A stretch of DNA of 64,000 bases from Gymnogyps californianus (Eukaryota; Chordata; Aves; Accipitriformes; Cathartidae), in assembly GCF_018139145.2 (NCBI RefSeq), contig NC_059500.1, positions 58,245,580 through 58,309,579 of the forward strand. Reading direction: 5' to 3'. Below are positions 13,615 to 27,100 of this stretch, piece by piece (position 1 is the stretch's first letter; the number at the start of each line of letters is the position of its first letter). A model generated the notes under the pieces. The model saw only the letters and a list, made by a program, of their open reading frames with translations. It searched no databases and had not been told where the DNA came from. The translations under genes and the position numbers were made by a program.

Positions 13615-16600
13615 GTTTAATCCTAGAAAAGTGAACTTTTATTACTACTGCTGAAAGGATGTAAGTGACAAGAGAGTTATTGTGTACAAGAGAGTCTGAA
13701 GAAACATCTCTGCTTTTTAATTACATTGAAGCCTGGATTTCGGAACTGGCAGCTGCTTACCCTGTGTAGAAATGGTAAGCAGATAAATCTTCCCAGTAGA
13801 CTGGAAAAAAATCATGACATTTCAGATGCTCTGCAAAAATGCTGCTCACTTGGAAGTGAGTTGTGGTTGAAGACATTTTTGTTCAATATTGAAGTTGTTA
13901 AAAAGCAAAATGTGACTGGAAAGTTATGTAGTGTTGCTAGTATATTTAATAGAGAAATCTGTTTTGTTTGGCTTTAACTGTAATGTATTAAACAGCTGAA
14001 CAGATTGTGTACACTGAACATTATTTGAAACCGTAGAGAGAAGGAAGGGAGAATCCATTTCACTGTCTTGGTGTAGACTGCTTATTATCTTTAGTATAAT
14101 GTAATTTTATATTGTTTTCCAAGTTATCATGCTGTAAGTACTAACACGGCAGAAGCCTGTAAGGTTATGCTATTGAGTTGACAAGCTGAACTTGTTATCA
14201 GCTAGCACTGAGATAAAATGTTAGTTGAGATTATACACCGTTACTTAATGCTTGCCAGTACATGATCTTAAATGGGGATATTTAACAAAGTTTTGATGAA
14301 TAGCTATTTGATTTTTATATAATGTGCCTTGTATTTTTTAAGATCTCTAAATAAGATTTTTTTTTTGTTTTTAATAACACATTTGAGTTGGGTGCTTTCT
14401 TTTATGTTTTTACATGCTCTTCAAAATGCTGAGTAGTTCAGCTTGCCTGGCTTCAGGTAACAAAGATACTATTCCTAACAGTGAATTAGAAGTCTGACAA
14501 CTGTAGCTGTAATGTCTAAATGGGTTAAGTAAAATTTACCTAATGACGCATTTCATTAGAGTGAAACTGTTCCCTTATCTTATTAGCAGATAACTAAAAC
14601 CAAATGGTTCAGAACTGGGGGGGAATAATAAACAAACACATTAACAAGATAACAAACTTCAGCCTCAGTGGATTTCTGAAATATCTTAAGTCCTCTTCCC
14701 TCACCCAGAATATTTGTGGCCACTCAGGAATATGGAATCACATTTACTTTTAATCTGAAAAGCTGATGGGTGTATGTTTCGTGGTAGGATTTAAAGGCAT
14801 TTTTTTCAAATCTTGCAGTCCTGATATGTTTCACCAAGTTGTACATTGAACTCACATCCAGGTGACCTGTCTGAGACTTAGGCATAGCTGGGTCCCTACA
14901 AACACAAGCAAATGGAAAAGCCCTCAGTCCAAAAAGTACTCTGAGACAGATGGTATATAGATAGGAAATATTTACCATTTCAAATATGGAGAGTAAAGAA
15001 GGGGGTAGATTGAACTGTAGCAAGAATTTGAGCAGTCTTGTACAGCTTAAAGGCTGTAAGTATTTATATAATAAATTATTTTTTTCTGTGTGCTAGTCTG
15101 TTCCTTCCCTTGTCTTGTTATTTGGCTTCCACATTCTCCCCCTACTTTGGTAACAAGGGTTTTTTCCCCATACATAATAAAGACTAAAAGGTTTGTTTAA
15201 TGTGTTTGATCTCTCATCTCAAGGATTAATTCAGCTTTATCTCTCCTTTTATCTGCTGCAGTCTTGTCTACTAACTCTTAGCAGGGGCTTAGCGTGAAAG
15301 TAGGATGTTTTGTGGTGCTATTTCAGAGGTCCAAGCTAAAACAGCAACTTACATTAACAAATGTCTCATTGAGGAGCAGACAATTTACAGCTCTTTAGAT
15401 GACATGGAACACAAATGCTTCTCAGGCATTAACAGTTTGCTCTTCCCGTTTCCTGACAAAAATGCAGGGAAATAATTGCTTATTTATTACTGAACTGAAG
15501 GTGTAATGCAGCATCCTTACTGGAAAATAACTGTATGTAAGGCCATAGTTCACTGGGAGGATTTGGGAAGAAGGGGGTTGCACCGTTTTCACAAACTGCC
15601 ATCTGAACTCTTCCCTTAGCCTGTGTGTCATAAACAGAATATGAGAACGTCCTTTATCTTGCTGAACAGCCCAGGGTGCTTCCTGCTCTGTATACGGTAG
15701 TGAATAACATGGAGGAAGGGCATCCAGTTCATGTGATTATAGCACTACCTGTGTTCTGCCGGGAGTCCAAGGGTTATGTGTTGTAAAGATGATGAATTGT
15801 CTCTGTGTGTCTATATAATACAACAAAGCGCTCATGATTCATGGATGACTATTAAATGGCTGAAAAATAATATGCTTAATATAGCCAGGCTTTTGGGGGA
15901 CAAGATTTATTTCTTGTCGTTATTTAATCAGAAGCACACCAGATAATGCTTGTGTCTATACTCTCACTCTTTGTTCTTCCTTTCCCGTCATTGATGGGAT
16001 CAGACTTGGGGACTGTCAAACAAGCAATCAGACCACTCCACTGCAGCTCGTGTGAAGGGGAGTGCTGATCCTCTTGACCACTTCTCCCTTCTAGCTTCCT
16101 TCATCTGTGGATTGACGAAGCAGGTTGCAAGGAAGAATCTTTCATCTCCTACCGGCAGCAGCAGTGGAGGTCTGCCAATGACACGCATAAGAGTTAGACA
16201 CTGTTGCAGTGTTGTTGAAAGCTTTTTGAGAAAAAAGTTTTAATTAATAGAATGATTTATTTTAAAAGGAGGTTGTACTATGTGTGACAAACTTTGGAGA
16301 ATAGTATTCAAGGAGCCCACAGTCATCTCAGTGAAGCTTATTCCTTCAAACTATGCTCACTGGGAGCTGAAAAGATGTTTTAAGTCTAGTTTCTTTTTAA
16401 AATAGAGACTACTGATGTCCTTTTTGCTTTTCCTTCACTGTTTCAGTGATATCATCTGGGTTCGTGTCTTTGGGTGTGGGTAGGAAGGGGCATCTTCCCC
16501 TGCATCTAACTGTTGTGTGGTTAGGAGGGGAAGAAGAGAACAGGTACTTAGAATTTAGTCAAGCATCCAATTGCTTTTATGATTTGTGTCTTCTAGATAT

Positions 16601-17006
16601 ACAATGCTGCAAGTGTGTCTCTTTGCTGCAACCCAAGTGCAATGAAGACTAAACGAATCTGCAGATAAAGAGGAGGAACCTTTATAAGAATTGTTTTGCT
16701 TTGTTCTTTTATTTGTCCTTGAAATGAGGACAAATTGTGGGAAATTTTTGCCACCTGTAGCTGCATTGCACATCCTCGTCCTGAATTTAGTATGAATTAT
16801 TTTGCTCGAATTAACAGAGCAGGTGGACCAGGCCGGTTGTTCAATTGATTTGAATCAGTTCCTTGAACTGACAGTTGTGTGCCTGCGCAGCCAGGTAGTG
16901 ATGAGGCAAGAACATGTAGCCCAGGAGGGTGGAGCTGGCTGCTTAACCTTTTTTGGGACTGTACCCTCAGGCAGTATTGATTGGTGTAAAGGTGGTCATG
17001 TTCAGC
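13615..17006 (+). other. F2RL1 3' UTR and downstream intergenic DNA
   Basis: The first part (to at least 14.0 kb, possibly 15.2 kb) is probably F2RL1 3' UTR: AT-rich, several AATAAA or ATTAAA signals, no other gene. From about 15.2 kb I see nothing beyond unique noncoding sequence. Confidence 0.5.
15176..15181 (+). terminator. F2RL1: Candidate F2RL1 polyadenylation signal (AATAAA)
   Basis: AATAAA is followed within about 30 bases by a GT-rich stretch, about 1.56 kb after the stop codon. Other candidates are ATTAAA near 13986, AATAAA at 14627-14632 and AATAAA at 15070-15075. The sequence alone does not decide among them. Confidence 0.35.
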
Positions 17007-17582
17007 TGTCGTGGTTTAACCCCAGCCAGCAACTAAGCACCATGCAGCCGCTTCCCCCTCCCCCCTCCCTGTGGGGTGGGGAGGAGGAAAGGAAAAAAAG
17101 TAAAACTCGTGGGCTGAGATAAGAACAGTTTAATAACTAAAGTAAAAATAAAATACACTACTAAGAATAATAATAATTGTAATTAAAAGGAATACAACAA
17201 CAACAACAACAAAAACCCCCAAAACCCCACCCAAGAAAAGACAAGTGATGCACAATGCAATTGCTCACCGATCGATGCCCGATCCGCGCTTCCAGGCCAA
17301 TTCCCCCCTGTTTATATACTGGGCATGACGTTCCATAGTGTGGAATACCTCTTTGGCTAGTTTGGGTCAGCTGTCCTGGCTATGCTCCCTCCCAGCTTCT
17401 TGTGCACCTGCTTGCTGGCAGAGGATGGGAAACTGAAGAGTCCTTGGCTTAACATAAGCGCTACTTAGCAACAACTAAAACATCAGAGTGTTATCAACAT
17501 TATTCTCACACTAAATCCAAAACACAGCACTGTACCAGCTACTAACAAGAGAGTTAACTCTGTCCCAGCTGAAACCAGGACA
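17007..17582 (-). mobile_element. Solo LTR, avian ERVL-like family (copy 1)
   Basis: On the + strand the element starts TGTCGTGGTTTAACCCC and ends GAAACCAGGACA. It is flanked by a perfect 5-bp target duplication, TCAGC (17002-17006 and 17583-17587). Orientation is minus: on that strand a TATA-like sequence (complement of TTTATATACT, 17311-17320) precedes an ATTAAA polyadenylation signal. No internal retroviral sequence is present. The 5-bp duplication fits the ERVL class. Confidence 0.9.
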
Positions 17583-18127
17583 TCAGCTAACAATGAATAT
17601 ATTCCTGAACAGTACCAACTTTGCAATTCAAACACCAAGAGATACAAAAAACTCTTCCCACCTATGGCTGACTTAAGGTTTGGATGCTACAAAAATAATC
17701 AGTGCAACATCCATGAAAGCATCGGGGATCTGGAAGTCAGTGTGATTTATGTGCACAGTGTCATGGTTTCGCAAACAGCTCAAGCATGTGCTGCAGCTAA
17801 GAGAGGCAGACTAGTCTTTCCGCTACGCCGACTGCTTGATCACACTGTTCCCTTGTACTGTCACAAGCATGTGTGACCTTGGGGTGGATTGGATCAGTCC
17901 TGGATTAAAGTTAAACCAGGAGGAGGGAGGAGAGTTTACTTTTGACTTGGAACAGCATTTGGCTGGTTTGCTGGATGAGCTCTTTGCTCAGTACAAGGGA
18001 GAGGGTCAGACTACGTCTTTCACCACCAACACTGGCTTGCACTGTATAACTACAAGGCAAGTTGAAGCACAGGAGCTGTGAAGCCTCTGCCAAACCTCCT
18101 AAGCAGCAGGGAGCGAGCCTCCACCCA

Positions 18128-18220
18128 TGACCATAGGAATGGCTCTGCTGGCTCAGACCAAGGGTCCATACAGCTTGGCTAGGGTAATCTGCTCACCCGT
18201 GCCTTTGGAGGTCAACAAGA
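18128..18220. repeat. Possible ancient amniote interspersed repeat
   Basis: The sequence around CATAGGAATGGCTCTGCTGG and CTCAGACCAAGGGTCCATAC resembles a repeat common in turtle and crocodile genomes (ATGGCCATACTGGGTCAGAC type). The family assignment is from memory and unverified. Confidence 0.45.
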
Positions 18221-18411
18221 CAGCAAGGTATTGAGGGACGTGTCAAAAAATAGTAGGACTGCTGCACAAGGCACCTGGCCAACATACCAGTTGCACAAAA
18301 GATGTGGCTGGGGAAGTTTGTTGCTTTGCGCCATGTGAGTACTGTGCTATGGGACTGTTGAAAAGTGCTCTGAAGTTCAGAAAAAAAGGAGACAAATGAA
18401 GGTTGGGGGAG

Positions 18412-19009
18412 TGTCGTGGTTTAACCCCAGCTGGCAACTAAGCCCCACACAGCCGGTGGCTCACTCCCCCCACGATAGGATGGGGGAGAAAATCAGAAAA
18501 GTATAAGTGAGAAAACTCGTGGGTTGAGATAAAGACAGTTTAATAGGTAAAGCAAAAGCCGTGCACACAAGCAAAGCAAAACAAGGAATTCATTCACTAC
18601 TTCCCATCGGCAGGCAGGTGTTCCACCATCTCCAGGAAAGCAGGGCTCCATCACACGTAATGGTTACTTGGGAAGACAAAAAGCCATCAGTCCAAACATC
18701 CCCCCTTCCTTCTTCTTCACCCCCAGCTTTATATGCTGAGCATGACACCATATGGTATGGAATATCCCTTTGGTCAGTTGGGGTCAGCTGTCCCAGCTGT
18801 GTCCCCTCCCAACTTCTTGTGCACCCCCAGCCTACTCGCTGGTGGGGTGGGTTGAGAAGCAGAAAAGGCCTTGACTCTGTGTAGGCACTGCTCAGCAACA
18901 ACGAAAACATCCTTGTATTATCAACACTGTTTTCAGCACAAATCCAAAACCTAGCCCCATACTAGCTCCTATGAAGAAAATTAACTCTATCCCAGCCAAA
19001 ACCAGCACA
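18412..19009 (-). mobile_element. Solo LTR, same family, divergent (copy 2)
   Basis: It has the same termini (TGTCGTGG...CA on the + strand) and a perfect 5-bp duplication, GGGAG (18407-18411 and 19010-19014). The R/U5-side sequence next to GAAAACTCGTGGG matches the other copies, but the middle differs and lacks the A/T-rich triplet tracts, so this is probably a different subfamily. It is not part of a provirus with copies 1 or 3, because the target duplications differ. Confidence 0.88.
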
Positions 19010-19339
19010 GGGAGCTAAGCTCATTGGCATCTGTGAGGAAAGCTGCTGCTGAGAAGCACTAATCTAACTCAAAGAGCATGCATAACAGCAACATAAAGAA
19101 GTTAAAGGCAGGTACCCAGGGAGGACTAAAAACAATGCAGACGCATATCATATCCCCCACAGTACTCTCCCAATGTCCAGCTATTTTCAGCATGAGAGTT
19201 TCCTTAAGTCTGATTTGGCTGGTCTAATTAGTAACACCTGTTGGATGTCTTGCTGTGAAAATCAACCTCATTTTATTTGCCTTGAACCAGGATCCACTAT
19301 CCTCATTTGGTGGCCCCTGGTTCTTAAAGGAGAAGGCAA

Positions 19340-21170
19340 TATGAATGAGTCCCTAAATGTCTTGTCCAGCCACTTGCAATTTTGTAGGCCAGTATCATAT
19401 TCCCTCTCAGCTACTTTCCAGGTTGAGGAGTCCTAGCCAATTCAGTCCTTCCAGTACAGCCACTACTGAAGATGTGATAATCCTGTTTCCTTTCTCTGAC
19501 ACCTTCCCATTCCTATACACGGTCACCAAGCTACACGCAGTATTCAAGCCATGGATGGTACAGTGATGACTTCTGTTTTGCTCCCTGTTAATTTCCCAAT
19601 AGCCCCTAACATTCAATTTTATTTTATTTTTTTCCCACTCCTGAGCATTGAGTTGATGTTTTCATGCAGCTGCTTGTAACTACATCTCTCTTCTGAGTGG
19701 TTACAGTCATTTTGCAACCCATAGTTCTGTATGTCAAGCTAGGATATTTTTCCCTCATGTACCTCACTTTACAGTTATTTATACTTAATTCATCCACCAA
19801 TTCATTGCTCAGTCAGTCTTACAAGGTTCTTCTGCAATTCTTTGCAGGCTGCCTAAGTCCTTACTGTCTTGACTAACTTTGTGTTACCAGCAAACTTTTG
19901 TTCCTCACTGCTCAACCCTCTTCAGACCACTTACAAATATACAGAACAGTACAGGTCCGGCACCACACTGGTGGGTAACTGGCATTGTGAAAACCGACCA
20001 TTTTTCTGCTACCCTGCATTTCTTTTCTTGTAATCAGTTATTTTTCCATGAGAGGACCTTCCTTCTTATTCCATGGCTGCCTGGTTTTCTTTAAAAGCCT
20101 TTGATCAGGAATTTTGCCAAAAGCCTTCTGGAAATCCAGGTAGACTGGTTCCCCTAGATCACCTTATTGCCACGTGCATCTAGCCTTGTCCAGGAACTCC
20201 ACAAGGTTCTTAAGCCCAGACTTCTCCTTACAAAAGCCGTGGTGGCTTTTCCCAGAAAGGTCCAGAAGTTCCTTAGTGATGTCCCTTCTTAGACTCTTCA
20301 CTAATTGCTCAGTAGAGATATTGGGCTCACAGGACCGTATTTCCCTGGACACCTCAGAACTTTCTTTTAATTATTGATTACAGCATTGGCTCCCAGTATT
20401 CAAGTATAATTTTGGCAAGAGGTAACACTCTTCTGTTTGTTACTGTCGTGGTTTAACCCCAGCCAGCAACTAAGCACCACACAGCCGCTTCCCCCTTCCC
20501 CCTCCCAGTGGGGTGAGGAGGAGGAAAGAGGGAAAAAAAAAAAGTAAAACTCGTGGGTTGAGATAAGAACAGTTTAATAACTAAAGTAAAATATAATACT
20601 AACAATAGTAATAATGAAATACAATAATAATAATAGTAATGAAAAGGAATATAACAAAAAGGAGGGGGAGGAAGGGAAAAAAACCAAACAAACAACAACA
20701 AAAGGAAAAAAAAAAACCACCAGTGATGCACAATGCACAATGCAATTGCTCACCACCCGCTGACCGATGCCCAGTTAGCTCCCGAGCCACGATCCGCCCT
20801 CCCAGTTAACTCTCCCCAGTTTATATACTGGGCATGATGTCATATGGTATGGAATAGCTCTTTGGCCAGTTTGGGTCAGCTGTCCCGGCTGTGTCCCCTC
20901 CCAGCTTCTTGTGCCCCTCCAGCCTTCTTGCTGGCTGGGCACGAGAAGCTGAGAAATCCTTGACTTAGTATAAACACTACTTAGCAACAACTGAAAACAT
21001 CAGTGTGTTATCAACATTCTTTTCCTACTAAATCCAAAACACAGCACTATACCAGCTACTAGGAAGAAAATTAACTCTGTCCTAGCCGAAACCGGGACAG
21101 TTACTAATTCAGCTGTTTTGTCCCTGAATTTTCTCAGAACTCCTCAGTGAACACCATCTGGGCCCACCAA
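19340..21170 (-). mobile_element. Old CR1/L3-like LINE fragment with reverse-transcriptase relics, split by an LTR
   Basis: The minus strand contains a decayed reverse-transcriptase segment (HGFCKEKSGLKNLVEFLD, about 20164-20352), the CR1-type HGFxKGxS...NL block. The remainder matches the widespread amniote CR1 pattern on the complement (GTACAGGTCCGGCACCACAC, CCATGGCTGCCTGG, GCCTTCTGGAAATCCAGGTA). It resumes after the LTR with AACACCATCTGGGCCCA. Boundaries are approximate and the frame is broken. Confidence 0.8.
20444..21099 (-). mobile_element. Solo LTR, same family, inserted in an older CR1 (copy 3)
   Basis: The termini are as in copy 1, with a perfect 5-bp duplication GTTAC (20439-20443 and 21100-21104). 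A TATA-like core is at about 20820-20829 and the ATTAAA signal is on the minus strand. The A-rich internal tract is longer than in copy 1, giving 656 bases. CR1-like sequence lies on both sides and continues across the insertion. Confidence 0.9.
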
Positions 21171-24100
21171 GGTTAGCATTCATTTTGTCTAACTAACTGT
21201 GGTGTGATGACTGAAGACATGTAGCATGTGTCTAGATGCGTAGCTGTCCTAGGAATCAAGCAGTGTAATGCCTACCTACCATAACAGGCCTTTGGGACCC
21301 GAGCTTCATTATGGATGTGTTTGATCTGTCATGGGCACTTTGAACACGGTTAATATACAGCATCAATGCTAAATTCAGCATGAACACAGTAGTCATGGTC
21401 ATTTTGATTCAGAAACAGCCAGGAGAGTATGTGTTACCTACGTTTTTTTTCAGGAGTGATAACCTTCTGTAGGCTTGCAGATAAACATTCTCCAGGCACT
21501 GTTTGCTGGCAGGACTAGTGCAATAGGCTGACTACATAGTCAGCTCTCTGTCATCTAGGCCAAAGGAGGTGGAGATGCTTCAGATTATGGAAAAAAGACT
21601 AGTGATTATGAAGGATGCATCGAGTGCTGTGCAGAGCCACTGTGACAACTCCCTTGGATCCATCAGCACTCACTGATCCAATGCTAGCTTGTGTGACTTG
21701 GGCTTCACAGTCATTGAAGTGTGTCTGCAACCAGTTTCCCTGCTGGTCCAGCCGGCTCTTTGGTGGCCAGGGAAAGGGGGAAAGGCATATCTGTCTGTGT
21801 GTACGTGGAGGTAGGTAGATTCATGGCTGCCCTGGAGTTCATAAACCACCTGGGCTTGCTCAGGGGGTGCAAACACCAGAACAGAGCCAGCTCAAGGGTA
21901 CCAAGGTCTACCTGCGATTATCTCTGGTGAAATGCTGTCAGAGCCAAGCTCCAGTGTCTACGCTTCAATATAGAGGCTGCATTCACAAATGCAAAGATAA
22001 TTAAAATGTGTCCATTCCCATCTCTCCGGGTACCCTGCTTCTCTGTCACGTACGCTGCCAGCTGTTGAATGCTGCGTGCTACCCGTGTCAGATTAATGCT
22101 CACCTGGGTATTGCATTTTGCCACAGTGTAGAGTGCCTACGAGAGAGAACCGGTGCAATCTCTGATCACCAGAGCCATGTCAGCAAAAGCCCTAATGTAG
22201 CTGTAACCCAGAGACTGCACCTTTACTGGTAAAACTTGCTCCGTCTGGTCTCCATGGGATTATTACACTGGTTGTAAAGCACAGTCCTGCTGCTAAAGTT
22301 ATGTCTGCGTTTGGAGTGCTTTACCAGTGCAGTCTGCTGGTAGCACACTCATCATATGGACTAAGCCTTGTTCCTTTGTTTGTTTTGAAGGTGTTAATAA
22401 TATGCAGTAATGTGCATTAATGAGCACTTGTGTAATGAAGCAAGACAACAAAGTATGGGAGGAGAAGAAAAGCCTACATTTAACCAGTCTGCATTTGGGA
22501 GTTAAGAGAAATGCCCCAGTAACAGCTCTCAGCTCTGTCAGTTGGTCACCTCCGGGTATTGCAGCCCCAGTGACGTGTCAGTTAATGCAGACGGCTCTGT
22601 GGAAAGAGTGGACAAGAGGGATGTTGTCTGTATTTTATGGCAATTCTAAAAATCAGTGTATAGTAATTCTTAAGGTTGGCAGGATTTTAATTGCCAAACC
22701 TTGCATGCATCAAGTGACAAGTGCTCTGGCTGAGAACAAGCATGAGCCGGCACATGAATGGATGTCTCCCTGTTGCAGTTAACAGCTACATTTGGTTCAG
22801 CGACTGCACTCCAGCTTTGTGCCTCACCTTCAAGAAGCAAACTGCTGGGAATTGAGTGTTCAGCATGTTTGAGATTGAACCTTTAGTGCAGTTTGTTTGA
22901 TTTCACCCCCCCATTATAGTGCTTGCCAGCTCTCAGCTGCTGGAAGGAAGTAATGCATGGATGTGATGCAGCGGGGAACACCATCAGTATTCATGCTTTC
23001 TCCGCATTGAGTCTGAATTCAGGACCATATGTACTCCTGGTGCTGTGGTTTAGCAGCTGGGTCCGTGTTTCCCCTGGCTGAATGTCTGTGATGGGGACTG
23101 CGCTGTCACATAATCCTGTGGACTGCGGGATGCAGGCAGGTAGAGCGCATTTGCATGGGGCCTGTGTCTATATTTCTGAGCACTTGTGAAAATGGAGTAA
23201 TTTAACATGGGAAAACAAAGGATATGCTGCTTCTTTGGAGAGGCTGACCCACTGAATAAGAGGAAATTAAGGAAATAATTAACTTGTAGAACACAAATTA
23301 AAAAAATAAGATGCAATGGGTAGAGGGAGTTTCCTGAAAGTCCTGAAGAGCCTCCTGTGTCATGCATTTACAAAAGCTGGGGGGATATGAAGAAAACACA
23401 AGAAGCAATCAATGAGTCAAAACAGCGGTGTTGGCTGGGGAGAGAACACCATGCTCTGGTGCTCACTGGATTTAGCTGGCAGTGACTCAGGACTAGCGCA
23501 TACTTCCAGTTTGACACATCATGACCTCTTGACATTTCATCTTCAAATCCCAGTCAGGCAAACCTGTCTGGCTTCCTGTGAGTGGATGAACTGAGCAACA
23601 TGGTTCACAGTGTAAAAATATCGAGGTTGAGCCCTTAGCACTAATTCAGGACATGTTGGAGGCAAGTGGTGCTGTATCACGTTCAGATGAAGTTGCCCGC
23701 TTTTGGTCAAAATCACTATGTCTCTCCATTAACTTCAGGAGCACACTGGAAACGCTGGAGGTGGCTGTATTGTGGTGATGCTATTTGTGAGCTGGGGTGG
23801 AGGGTGCTGTTGCTGTGAGGAGTGATTTGATGGTAAAAGGCAATGCTGAAAGGAAATTATGGAACTGCTCTGTCATAACTTATGAAGACTGTGTTGTGAG
23901 TGTTAGGCTGGTTGCCTGGAAGCTCCCCATGTCACTACGTGTGATTAAATTGGTAAAGTCATGAATATTATAATAGTAGCCAATAAGACAATCCTCAGTA
24001 AATGTCCAATTTGTTGCCAGACCCTGGGTGAGTAGCCGAGACCGAGGAGCCTTGCTCAACGCCCAGAGTCCACCAACGTGAGTTTTTGGTTATCAGGGCC

Positions 24101-27100
24101 AGTGATGGAGAGGATGAAGAAGCTCTCTAAAGTGACGGCTGGTAAACTGTTCATCAGGGTGCTGTTTGGTCTGATGTCTCTGAAGAGTGCAGATGGCTTT
24201 GTTTGGGTTTGCTGCTGAAGGATGTGGAGCTGGCTCCAACATCGACAGAACTCAGCCCAGGGTGAGGTCTGCAGAATTAAATTCTGCAGCAGGAGCCAAG
24301 AAGGGGCTGGAGAAGGAGAGATGGCAGGAGAGAGGGGAGAGAGAGTCCTCCCACAGCTACCTTCACTTTGGTAACTGTCTTATGGCAGGGCATGGGCAGG
24401 CAGATAGGGAAGGTCCTGGCTCTAGGACATGGGACAGCATGGTGTGGAGATACCTCTGCCAGAAGTGGAGAAATGGCAGTGCCTGACTCTGCTGCTAAGG
24501 TCACAGCTTCCACTGCCTACACCTCAAATCAAGATAGCAGGGCTTTAGATAAGAGAGATGTCAGCAGCCCTGTTGTTTCAAGATCCTTTTGTCTTCCATG
24601 TGTGGTTTAAGTTTAAACAACGTTTGGTATGAATACCAACCCTAGAGTCACTGCTGGTCTCAGGCACCCAAAGACACTGAACCAGACCTGTCAGATGTGA
24701 TCAGGAACAACAAGGGCTCCGCAGGGCACTGTGGCCTGAGGACCATTCGGGGGGCTTGTCCACTTAGTGGGGTCACTGTATTGTGCACGTGGCACGTATC
24801 CTATGCCAGCTAATGCACAGCTTCCCTTAGCATAAACTCATGGTGCCTTTGTGCTGGGTAGTTCATTCCCTCTTCAAAGGAGAGAGCTCCTCACAGTTAG
24901 TTTGCACTTGGGAGGGGACTCAAGACACACATCTCTGTTTTGGCATCTAAGCGTCCTGTATGGGTAGGCAGACATCTGCAGAGTTCAGTATGTCTAACCT
25001 AGCCACCCTCCTTCCTCCCAGAGCATCCACTTCACCACCACTTACATGAGAAGCCAAAGCCGCTGCATTAAAGTCAGAGTTGCAAGCATCTCCTTGGCTC
25101 TTGGTGTTTCCGTGGAGTAGAGCGTCCACCTTGAATTCATATCCTCACTTTTGCATATTAACTTCCTAGCTTCAAGAGACTTGCAGTATGGGGAAATGGT
25201 ACTATCTCAGCGGACAAAGGGCACAGAGCGTGACGTGGGAGCGTGGCTTCTCAGCGAAGGAGCAGAGGTACGTGTCATGTACCAACCAAGCTGTCTGCCC
25301 AAGCAGGGAGATCGGTGGTATTCAGGAGCTGGCTGAGGACTCTATTCATCAGCTGGGGAAAGAATTGAACATATAGAATCATGTTTTGTTTCATTTTCTG
25401 AAAAACTGCAAAAAGAGCTGATACTGTGATTAAAGGCTCCCTCTTCTGTTCCTAGCTGCTATTGCACATTTTAACCACTACACAGATGTGAAAGACTTGA
25501 TCCAGGTTTCCCTGTGCTGCGCAAATAGTTTTGTAATTCCCCATTTTAGAACACACATCTATATCTGATGTTAGGGAAAGAGAAGGATTTAACAGATGAT
25601 ATTAAATATCCCTGCTAAGCTTGTTAGGGAAGCAGATTGCTAAGGAGAGATATGGGGCTCCTGGAGACTATCTTTTGAGGCAGTCTCCTTCATTTTTCTT
25701 GGATCTAAACCACTGTTACAACAAAGTCTTCTAAGCATAATCTTATCTGAACAAGAAGAGGTGTTGTCATTTATTTCCTATAATCCCCAGGTTTCTGAAA
25801 CAGTATGACATGCAGAAGTTTATTGTCAGTGATAGCTGATTTTTTTCATTATTTTCGCAGTGCCTGAGTCCACATGAAGTTTGCCGTCGTGGAAATATTG
25901 CTTCACCTGCAAATGTCTGGCTGTAACTTAATGCATGTTTACCACAGCCATTGTAGCTACAAATAACTTCATGCTGGTGAGGGTGGTGACTCAGGCCGCT
26001 TCACAAGAGTGGACTCAAGTAATAGATGTATTTCTTAAGTAAGAAATGAATCTTCTCCACCCTTTGAGCAAAGGCAGAGTCCCATTTGTACCATTTTTTA
26101 CCAGCCTTTCATCTTCCTCAGTGAGGAATTGTAATACTGTTGCAAGATGCTGCAAGTGCACTTCTGTTTGGTATCAAAGGCAGGACTGAGGCTGGGATGC
26201 AGCTCTGGAGCTGGAACCCATCATGTCAGGTGAGTCAGGAACAGCTGAGAGTACTGGACCTGTCCCATCAGTGGGGCTGCATCATTAGAGGAGATGGTGA
26301 GAGCATCTGCCTTTCATTTTACTGCAAACTTCTCTCGACAGTGAACTGAAGAATGAAGAATGGGGAATGCCTGGATTCAGTCCCCTGACAAAAAAATCTA
26401 GATACTTTGTAATATCATCATTTAGGAGCTTTCCATGAGTCAGCAACATTGTTGGAAAGTAATTGTTCATTTGCTCTGTGATTGGCATAATTTTACTTAG
26501 ATAGCCCTTAGAATAAAAGACATCAATGCCTGTTATACTTGTTGTTTCAATGACCACTGGAAGACACCACATGTGCATGTAATTAATAAAGGTACCATAA
26601 TTAAAGGGCTATACAGTTAAGGCAGGAATCACTACTAATATGATACTGGTTTCTGCCATACTTCTGCCACGGTATGAGTCCAAGGAGTCTTAACAGCCTC
26701 AGGTGTTTGAGATTGCTGCTTTCTATCTGAAAACAAGGATACTTACGCTTTTGTACCAAAATGAACATATTTAAACACCCAACTCAACACAATGGAAACA
26801 AGATGGTAGCATGTACTTGCTCCTGAGAACCTGCCAGCCTTTTGTATCTGCCAATTAGCCCAAGAAACAGAAATTCTCTAGAAAAAGAGAGCAAGGAAGG
26901 ATGGTGATATCATCATCATGCTTTTTAGTTCAGGGATGGCAGTGCTTTGTATTAGCAAAAGTACATCTGAAATCTCATTTAATACTAGTCACAACATTTG
27001 TGTCAGTGTATTGTCGGGCTTTCTCTGTAAATACCAGAGGGACGATGAACTTTTAAACAACCTTTAAACAATTGCAAAAGAGTTAGTTTGGAAAAGACTT

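Noticed and set aside
20453..20790. Hydrophobic minus-strand frames rich in Phe, Tyr and Leu, and a similar set at 63047-63384
   Set aside because: These are translations of the A/T-rich tracts inside the LTRs, not membrane proteins.
17007..21099. LTRs as the two ends of a full provirus
   Set aside because: The flanking five-base duplications differ between copies and the DNA between them is CR1-like or unique, with no gag, pol or env-like frame.
26290..26390. tRNA-like A-box/B-box arrangement (GGTGAGAGCATC and GGATTCAGTCCC)
   Set aside because: It does not fold into a convincing tRNA by eye and lacks a proper anticodon arm; at most an old SINE relic.
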